Source: Chlamydomonas sphaeroides (lineage: Eukaryota > Chlorophyta > Chlorophyceae > Chlamydomonadales > Chlamydomonadaceae). Taken from it: 11,264 nt of DNA. The notes under the pieces were generated by a model that made no database searches, had not been told where the DNA came from, and worked only from the letters and a program-made list of their open reading frames with translations. This document shows, piece after piece, positions 1-6,548 of this stretch. Every line of letters begins with the position of its first letter. Position 1 is the first letter of the stretch. Made by a program: the position numbers and the translations under genes. The stretch covers positions 5,060 through 16,323 of the forward strand of contig BDDC01000039.1 of NCBI GenBank assembly GCA_001662425.1, in the 5' to 3' direction.

Positions 1-192
1 GCACTTGTAGGCTGCGCGGTTAGTGGGGACGCGGCGGGAACCTGGCAGTGCCTTGCGATGCCGGGGATGCACGGCGCTCGATTGGGGCGGCGGGCCAGAG
101 GCGGCGCCGCAGCCGGTGGAGATGGCGGCGTGCGGCATGTGCGTGGTGGGTGCGGTGATAAGCTGCCGTGGTGGGGTTGGGTCACAGCCCAT
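1..192 (-). CDS. Possible N-terminal part of an unidentified protein, cut by the left edge
   Basis: On the minus strand a frame is open from ATG at 192 (immediately preceded by a stop, TGA at 193-195) through 64 codons to base 1 without interruption; a second in-frame ATG lies at 138. The translation is rich in Pro, Ala, Ser and Thr, then basic (HPRHRK, SRRVPTNR), a composition compatible with an organelle transit peptide. That is inference from composition only, and no domain is visible. Within the frame, around 12-27, there is a branch-point-like CTAAC followed by CGCAG, so the apparent frame could instead be the end of an intron followed by an exon. In DNA this GC-rich, 64 open codons occur by chance fairly often. 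I do not recognise the protein. Confidence 0.3.
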   Translation of the reverse strand, partial: MGCDPTPPRQLITAPTTHMPHAAISTGCGAASGPPPQSSAVHPRHRKALPGSRRVPTNRAAYKC

Positions 193-1652
193 TCAGTGAC
201 AGCCGATGCAAGCGACACGGAGAGCTCCACCCAACAAAGCTTAGGACGAGTTGGCCTCATCCGGAATTGGAACCGGGGCGTAGCCCCCACCCAGTCCTTT
301 GTCTGGGGCGGCCGTCACACCCCCGACTGGGCTACTTCAGTTGAAAGCGTTGCTTGCGTAGGCGCCGACCACCCTCTCACCCAGCGCTCTACGTGCCGCA
401 TCGCGTAGCATCACATCGACAAGCCTCCAGACAACACGCCGGCCCTTCAGTTTCATCACGCCGGCTGCGCACTGCGGTCAAGGCAGCACCACCACCCGAC
501 AACGCATCGACCCGGGGATTGCAGCCCGGCCATCGACGCCAAGAATGCGATGCAAGGCAGCGGCCCAGAATAATGCAGCGCAACTGTGTTCCTGTCTGAA
601 AGCACGACGCATTCACGTTGCCTACCACGTCGACAGCCCAAACGGACGCAACCCGACCTAGCTACCTTGCACTTATGCATGCCAGACACTGCTGCCACTT
701 AGTCGCGCACTTGGCTGCCGAGGCCTCGCGCGGCCCCACCTGCAGCCGCCGAGCGCGGGCGCGCGCACAGCGTGCATACGGCCCCAAGCAAACCCAACAC
801 AGGCGGCCACGAAACGCGCTCGCTCAGTGCACGCGACGCTCACAAAAAGTAAAGAGTATTAAAATCCAAGGCAGCGGCCGGTGGCGGTCGGTGCCTGGGC
901 GTCGCTGCCCCACGGCCGCTTAGGCTGGCCCCGACACGGAGCGCGGACGCCACCGGCAACGCGCGGGCCCTGACACTTGTCACCGGGTGCCAGCTTGACA
1001 CTTCAGACACATGCGAGGTCACGCCAGCGCCTGCCGCGACCGCCCGGACGGCGCACGCATAGTGGCATAGACCAACACAGGCGGGCGGCCCCATCTCCAT
1101 CCGCAAGGCAGGACAAAGCCCCCGGTGCCGGGCACGCCGCAGCTACACACATCCAGCGCTTGCGCTACAGCCAGCTATGGGTATCCTATACCGAGCCACA
1201 ATGTCAAGGACGCTGGGCTGTAGGCACCCGGCAACCATCCAATATCGCATGATCCACGTATAGCGCCCGCCGCCGTACGGTCGGGCTCGAGTAGGGGCAT
1301 AAGCGAATGCCAACAGTAGCAAGCCTCAAAATGCTGCGAAGCCGCGGCCGCATCCAGGCCATCCGCTCCCAGCCCCTCCGCAAGCCCACACAAGCCAGCA
1401 TCAAAGCCCAATCAAGAGGCCCGGAGCAGCCGGAACTCTCGCGGCGGATTGAAAGTATGCGCTGTGTCTACCACCTCCTGCCAGCCCAGTGCCGAGCTGC
1501 TGCAGTCCGGTTCGCGCGCCCCGGCCGCAGCCGCGCACGGCCGCACGACCGCACGCCGAGGAACCCCCACCCTCCCAAGCGTCCTGCATGGGCGGTGTGC
1601 ACATCCAGCCATTGCCCATACGTCGCCCCGAGCCCTTCTCAACCACCGGCCC
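193..1652. other. Gene-free stretch downstream of the VARL-like gene
   Basis: This 1.46 kb stretch lies beyond the stop codon of the VARL-like gene and must contain its 3' untranslated region. All open frames here are short, Arg/Pro/Ala-rich and mutually overlapping, as expected of GC-rich noncoding DNA. I found no domain, tRNA or repeat array. I scanned for the chlorophyte polyadenylation motif TGTAA in minus orientation (TTACA as written) and found none, so the 3' end of the transcript cannot be placed. There is an AT-rich island at about 841-866. Confidence 0.6.
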
Positions 1653-4618
1653 CTACTCGTCATCGTCGTCAATGCCCGCCAGGCCGTAGTCCCCCGCCTG
1701 GTTGCTCGCCTGCTGCTTCGCGCTGCGGCGCGGCTTGCCCTGCAGGTCGAGGCCAGGCCAGCGCGCGTCAGTGGCGAGCGAGGGTCGACGGCTCGCTTGC
1801 TCGGCCGGAGCCTGCAGACAGGCGCGCGCCCCGCGCCGCCCATGCACGGCGCCTGTGAGCCCGCAGCCCGGCGCACCTTGATCATGGGCAGGCCCCTGTC
1901 CTGCAGCCACATGCCCAGCGGCTGGCCGTCCGGCAGCACCTTGATGCTGCGGTACCACTTGGCCTGGGGGGCGGCGGGCAAGCAGGTGGCACACACGGCA
2001 AGCAATTACGGCAATGCGTGGCAAAGCGTTGCGAGCCGGCTCGTGGAGAGCGCACATGCAGAGCCCAACACCTCTTCCTCGGACCCACTCGCGCCCCAGC
2101 CACCTCACCATGGCGCTGCCGCCCGCGCGCTCAAAGGCGCTGCGCGTGACGATCTGCCGGCTGCCGACTGGGAAGAGGATGCAGGGTCCGCCTGCAGGCG
2201 CGCAGGCAGCGGGGCAGGTTTTGGCAGGGTGCAGGCCCCCGTCACAGATAGCCCCTGTCACAGACAGGCCCCCGTCACAGGCTGCAACGGGGCCTGTGAC
2301 TCCTCGGCGAGGCTCTTGCCTGTCAGGTACTCCTCCACCAGAAACTCGCCCACGATGCGGCCGCCCACGGCCGCAGCCTCCGCCATCGCGCCCGCCGGCA
2401 CGGCCCCTGAATCGGCATTGGTGGAGAATGGGGAGAAGCGTTAGGGCGGCCTGCAACACAACTGCTGCTCGCTGAAAGCTTTGCCGGGCCACGGCCGCTG
2501 CCGCGCGGACGGCAGCTGTCGCGCTCGCCCACCTTTTGGCCACCGCCTGTCCGCGCTGTCGACAGCGCCGATGCCGCCGGCCACAGTTAGCAGCACACGC
2601 TCCGTGTTACCGTTGCCGGCTCCCGGGCGCCCGCGACGGCCGCCGGCGACGCGCCGCGCTCCACCGCGGCCCGTCGACCCAGCGGCGGCTGCCGCGTCCG
2701 CACTTGCAGCGCTGAACTCCGCACGGACAGCCATGGCGTCGCCTTGCGCAGGCGCCGCGCCGTCGGCCTCCGCGGCCCGGTCGCGGCCCAACGCCGCAGC
2801 CGGACGGCAGGCGGGGGCCGGGGTGGAGGGCGTTGGCGACGGCGTTGGCGAGCCCGACCCCGATATCGGCTCCGCCCGACAGACGCTGGGACGGTGTGGG
2901 GCCGCGAGCGCCGCCGCGGCTGCGGCCCCCGTGCACCCCGCAGCGGAGCCCATGGCCTCGGACGCCACAGGTGGCTGCTCCGACAGCAAGCCCAATGCAT
3001 CTAGCTCGCCGTTCCCAAGCAGGTCAGCCAGCAACCAAGAGCTCTCCATGTCACCGCCCGTGGTGCCGGCGCCGTGAGGAACGGCGGGCGGCCCCATCGC
3101 GGCGGCGGCCGCCGACGGCAGGGCGTAGGCTGAGGCCGCCGTGCCGGGGCCGCCAAGGGGGGCCGCCTGCGACGAGGCGCCCGCGCCAGGGTTGGCCCAA
3201 GCGCCGTTGCTGCCTGCTAACATGGTTGCGCACGCAGGGAGTTCGCGGTCCGCGCGGGCTGTGCCCATGACGTCAGCGCCGGACGAGCCGGGAGCGCCGC
3301 GCTCCACACGCGCCGTTGCGTACGGCAATGGGCGCTGCGGCACCGGCCGCAGCTGCGGCTGGGGCGCTATGGGCGGTGGGGCTTTAGCGTGCTGCGGCCC
3401 GGGCTCCGTTGCCTGCGGCTGTTGCCCTGCTGATGCGGACAGCTGGATGCGAGCTAGCCGCCGCCAGCGGGTGCAGCAGCGGCAGTCGCAGTTCTCATCA
3501 TCGGCGTCCATGCCATCGGCACCGCCGCCAGCAGCACTGTCACCGACGCCGCTGATGCGGACGCCGACGCCGATGCCGACGCCGACACCGCTGCCGCCGG
3601 CGCCGTTATTGATGCCCCTGTCGCCAACCCCCTCAATGCCGCTGCCGCCGCTGGCGCTGCCGTAGCCGCCGTCGCTGTCGGGGTGCGTCGTCCCGGCGCT
3701 GCTGGGACGATGGGGATGTGGCGGCGCTCCGGCAGCAGGGTATGCGTAGGGGTACGGGTACGGGTAGGGGTGTGGGGCCGGGCCGGGGTACGGGTGAGGG
3801 CAGGGGAACCGATCGTGCCACTCCGGGGCTCCCGGCGGGAAAGGCACCTGCCCAGGCGAGTTCATCAATGGCGACGGCCCCGTTGCAAGAAGGGGACCGA
3901 AGGCTGGATGGGGCCCTGGAAGAGTCCTAGGCCAAGGGCCTGCTGGGGTCAGGGGCATTGAAGCACCGGGTTCAGATGCATTGTTTGACGAATAGACGCC
4001 ACCACACGCAGACAGCACCACACGGCCATGGAAGCGGTTTGTTCCTTCATGGCCACGGGCAACTGCAGGCAATCCCATGCCGAGGCGCTCCTCACCTGCG
4101 GCCAGCTGCGCCCGGTGCAGCCGGTCGTACGGGTGCACTCTGTCATACGAATGAGCGCGGCCATACGGCGGCGGCGCGCCGCCAGCTCTGGCGTATGGCT
4201 CACGATGCGCTGCGTAGCCCTCGGTACCAGCGCCATAGGGCTCGTGCCACGGCGCGCCGCTGCGCTCCGAGATAAGTCCAGCAGGGGTCGAAGGAGGAGC
4301 CCCTTGCACGGCAAGGTTGTAGGCTGCGGTGGCGCTGGCCGGCGCACGAGACGCCATCCGATGCCACGCGAGGGAGATTGGCTGCAGCTGCGCCATGGAC
4401 TGAAGCGGTCCATGTCGAGGCGGCGTCGGCAGTGCACTGCCGAGCCCGCTGCTGGAGGGACCCGTAGAGCCCATGTCCAGTCTTCCGTCCGCCGACCCGA
4501 TGCCGAACGGCTTACCGGCTTCAGTCGGGCTGTCTGAGAAACCGCGCGGCGTCGTTACCGCGTCCATGTAGGTGGCGTTGGCTGCATGCGACAGCGGGTT
4601 GTCGTGTGGCGCTCGCAT
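1653..4618 (-). CDS. VARL/SAND-like domain protein, RegA/RLS-family putative transcription regulator
   Basis: Five-exon model, transcribed right to left: 4618-2611, 2406-2320, 2191-2109, 1963-1877, 1739-1653. Junction phases are 1, 1, 0 and 0, and the product is 783 residues ending at TAG 1653-1655. Residues 1-669 are low-complexity: a Tyr-Pro repeat near 273-294, a Gly-Val repeat near 340-359, a Cys cluster (CDCRCC) near 375-381, and a hydrophobic-acidic segment (WLLADLLG) near 527. Residues about 688-755 read as a SAND-like fold: GRIVGEFLVEEYLTG, then a segment with TRSAFERAGG, then KWYRSIKVLPDG and PLGMWLQDRGL. The spacing matches the SAND pattern of a F-E-x-x-G-G motif followed by a K-x-W-x-x-S-I core, and the volvocine VARL domain is SAND-related. 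The last exon is basic (GKPRRSAK) and ends GIDDDDE. Known of the family: nuclear regulators, including Volvox RegA. Inferred: DNA binding and nuclear location. Which member this is cannot be told. The start at 4618 is the conservative choice; see the candidate 5' exon. Confidence 0.8.
1877..2406 (-). other. SAND-like VARL domain, spread over three exons
   Basis: Exons 2320-2406, 2109-2191 and 1877-1963 together encode the only globular-looking part of the protein. Exon 2 gives the N-terminal extension with GRIVGEFLVEEYLT. Exon 3 gives CILFPVGSRQIV and TRSAFERAGG. Exon 4 gives AKWYRSIKVLPDG and LGMWLQDRGLPM. In SAND proteins the corresponding segments are a beta strand followed by a tP-x-x-F-x-x-x-a-G motif and the KDWK-like DNA-contacting helix region. 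Here K-W-Y-R replaces KDWK, and the hydrophobic spacing is kept. Introns are 2192-2319 (GC-AG), 1964-2108 and 1740-1876 (both GT-AG). The family assignment is by eye, without an alignment. Confidence 0.75.
2234..2280. repeat. Short tandem repeat inside intron 2 of the VARL-like gene
   Basis: Nearly three imperfect copies of a 16-17 base unit, core cccccgtcacag, lie at about 2234-2250, 2251-2266 and 2267-2280; one copy has ccctgtcacag. The array sits wholly within the intron between the two exons encoding the N-terminal half of the domain, and a related, inverted piece (cctgtgac) follows at 2293-2300. A repeat of this kind, with stops in the reading frame on the minus strand, supports the intron call. 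Confidence 0.65.
3543..3598. repeat. Degenerate CCGACG-type hexanucleotide repeat in coding sequence
   Basis: A run of imperfect six-base units (gccgac, gccgat, gcggac) lies within the first exon of the VARL-like gene. On the minus strand it encodes the alternating Gly-Val/Gly-Ile segment near residues 340-359. All units keep the reading frame, so expansion or contraction would change the protein by two residues at a time. Confidence 0.75.
3738..3795. repeat. GGGTAC-type repeat in coding sequence encoding Tyr-Pro repeats
   Basis: Imperfect six-base units (gggtac, gggtag) in the first exon of the VARL-like gene translate on the minus strand to alternating Pro-Tyr (PYPYPYPYAYP), near residues 273-294. 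It is followed by a Pro/His-rich segment. Repetition at both DNA and protein level suggests replication slippage kept in frame. Confidence 0.75.
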
Positions 4619-4822
4619 GAACAATTTGGGATTGTCTGCCACAGAAGGGAGTGCTGGACGTCGGATTGCACGTCCTCGATATTGCTTAGATTGTCGTGTA
4701 CGCCACTATGTGCTCGCTTCCTGCGCGGCAGGGTGGGAGTGCTTTCATGCCTTCAAGGCTTGCGCACATTTCCACAGTTTGCGCAACCAGACAAGCGTAC
4801 TGGGCCAAAGCGCAAGGCAGAC

Positions 4823-4828
4823 TTATAT
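4823..4828 (-). promoter_or_regulatory. TATA-like element upstream of the VARL-like start
   Basis: On the minus strand the sequence reads CATATAAGT here, about 205 bases before the ATG at 4618. A start of transcription 25-35 bases further on would give a leader of about 175 bases. If the alternative 5' exon at 5012-5060 is real, this element lies in an intron and means nothing. Confidence 0.25.
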
Positions 4829-5011
4829 GACAACACGCGGTAACCTGCTGAACGTGGCAGCGCGTGACAAGAGGTTGTAGGACGGCGCGGCGCCATACCG
4901 GGCGCGTGCCGCTACTGTAGTCGCAACCAGAGCAGGTCCCATGGCATGCACTCAGCGCGGTAGCCGGAATTTCAGCATGGACTCGCCACGCGACACACGT
5001 TCCGAACTTAC

Positions 5012-5060
5012 CTGCACAGCGCCTTGCACAAGGCCGTGACAGACTGACGACTATTGGCAT
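5012..5060 (-). other. Candidate additional 5' exon of the VARL-like gene
   Basis: A minus-strand ATG at 5060 opens 16 codons (MPIVVSLSRPCARRCA) and ends at a consensus donor CAG/GTAAGT, with the intron starting at 5011. An acceptor (pyrimidine-rich, then GTGGCAG) ends at 4636. Joining them preserves frame: the exon ends in phase 1 and the acceptor exon continues in phase 1 as D-NPKLF followed by the Met at 4618. The intron would be 376 bases. With it the protein would be 805 residues. Against it, the codons are not biased to G/C at third positions as in the main exon, so this could instead be a spliced 5' untranslated exon, or chance. Confidence 0.4.
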
Positions 5061-6310
5061 GCAATGATGTTACAGAAGCGCTGGTATAACACGCCGTTGC
5101 TGTCGTCGGTGATGCATTTGGCCTGCGCCCGTCGACATATTTGCTTTGTTGGGATGGACAGTGCTTCTAGTTCTTGCAATACTACCTCACCTCTCCTTTG
5201 CAGGGAGCGGCAAATGAAGCCATGCGAACACCATGGTCTTGCAATGCGCCCACCATAGTTTTATGGACGTCTGTTGTCACAGCTCTCATGTACTGTGAGC
5301 ATGTTCATCCTTGTTTAGTGAAACGGTAATGAGCATAACCAACGGACAACCGTTCCTGAGACCTGCAACCTTGTTGTGGTCTTCTCTGCAGCAATACAAT
5401 TTGTATGGCTTGGCATGTGCGAAAGGAATGCATCATTGTAACGGGCAGAGTTTCCCAACGTTCGCCACCTTCTTACTGTGTTCTTGCGCCCGCGACGCGC
5501 CCGCAAGGCTAGAGATGTGCCACAATTTGCTGCACACTACGGATCATATTTGAAAGTTTGCATGCTTGCCGGGCCTTTTTGACGGCCTGCATGCCATCGT
5601 CGGTCCTCGTCGGCACAGTGGGCGCGGTGAATCCTCGACCATCCTCGACAGCGAAATTGACGACGGTGGCTTATCGGTACTAGATGGCCCAGACTGACTT
5701 GTCCGATGTGGCGAGATTCTTGGTTTCAAATCGTCGGACAGGTTTCAAACCAGTGCTCATTGCTACCTGCTAGTCACGTAGCAACGGCAGGCCCAAGGCA
5801 GTTGCCGAGCTGCCGTGCGATGCGATCCTGGACGCTTTCACTTGCGGCGGCCCCGCCCTGATCGACCGCAGCCTGGCCCCGGGCGCCCTGCCGACTGGGC
5901 GCCTTCCTCGACTCCCAACCGCCGTGCCGACCGCGTGTCTGGTGTCGCCGCTGGCCTTGGGCGCTTTCAGGCTGTTGCGGCTACTGGAGCATACCGTTGC
6001 CGCGTCGCCGCCATGACGGCGCAATGGCTGTGCCTAGCAACGGTCAGGGTGGCCGGCGCCCCGCCGTGGGCTCTCGTGGCCCAGGGTGGCCCTGGCTACA
6101 GCACGGAGACGTGCCCTGCCGGCGTCGCGCGCGCCGTTGGAAGGTGTGGGGTATGGGGTGTGCTGGGCACAGGGACGACACGTGTCGCGCACACATGGGC
6201 GAGTGGCGCGCCCCTCGCGACCGGCTGGCAGTCGTGTAGGGCCACAGGCGGATTTGGGGCACGCACGGCCGACAAGAGGCGCATCTGCACCGAAGGACGA
6301 CTCCGCATTA
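5061..6310. other. Intergenic region between the lectin-like and VARL-like genes
   Basis: No gene is supported here. The part at about 5060-5560 is visibly less GC-rich than the flanks and has few long open frames. It is the natural place for the promoter of the VARL-like gene. From 5774 the sequence becomes GC-rich again, with several overlapping open frames on both strands, none with a recognisable domain. A plus-strand frame at 5774-6016 has codon use biased toward G/C at third positions but lacks a start codon; it is treated as a separate observation. Confidence 0.55.
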
Positions 6311-6315
6311 TTACA
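6311..6315 (-). promoter_or_regulatory. TGTAA polyadenylation motif of the lectin-like gene
   Basis: TTACA as written is TGTAA on the minus strand, the usual polyadenylation motif in Chlamydomonas and its relatives. It is the first such motif after the stop codon at 6549-6551, about 235 bases downstream, and would give a 3' untranslated region of roughly 250 bases. Confidence 0.55.
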
Positions 6316-6548
6316 GCGGCCGCAGCAGGTGCCTCGCACGGTGCATGGAGTTTGGCCCGCGGTACAGGTGCATGCCAACACGCCAGGCCACGGGCGCATG
6401 TAACCTCACAGCCCGCAACACCACAAGCGGCAGGCCAGCTGGCGCCGCAATAATAAATGTCGCAGAATCTAGCTAGCACGTCCGCTCGGCATCAGCACTA
6501 CCTACAATATTAATAAGCATAACTTGACATACAGGCTGACCCGACACC

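Noticed and set aside
1449..2444. 331-codon plus-strand open frame opposite the VARL exons
   Set aside because: It lies antisense to five phase-consistent exons, is Ala/Arg/Pro-rich with no domain, and is the expected shadow of GC-rich coding DNA.
1653..2543. Continuous 296-codon minus-strand frame across the VARL exons
   Set aside because: Only parts of it (1653-1739 and 2109-2191) are in the true exon frame. The rest reads introns or the wrong frame, and the SAND pattern appears only after splicing.
2441..2610. The last part of the 733-codon minus-strand frame as a protein C-terminus
   Set aside because: G/GTAACA at 2611/2610 is a good donor in the phase needed by the next exon, so the tail after this point is read as intron.
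4619..4642. Start of the VARL-like protein at 4642
   Set aside because: The codon at 4640-4642 is GTG, not ATG. In a eukaryotic nuclear gene the first usable in-frame ATG is at 4618 (or 5060 through splicing).
5277..5298. Perfect 6-bp inverted repeat (TCACAG/CTGTGA) resembling a small terminator
   Set aside because: Too short to be meaningful, with no U-run after it; such terminators do not apply to a nuclear algal gene.
5815..6453. 212-codon plus-strand open frame
   Set aside because: Its composition is mixed Arg/Ala/Gly/Cys with no domain or signal, and it overlaps the 3' end of the lectin-like transcript. Frames of this length are common by chance at this GC content.
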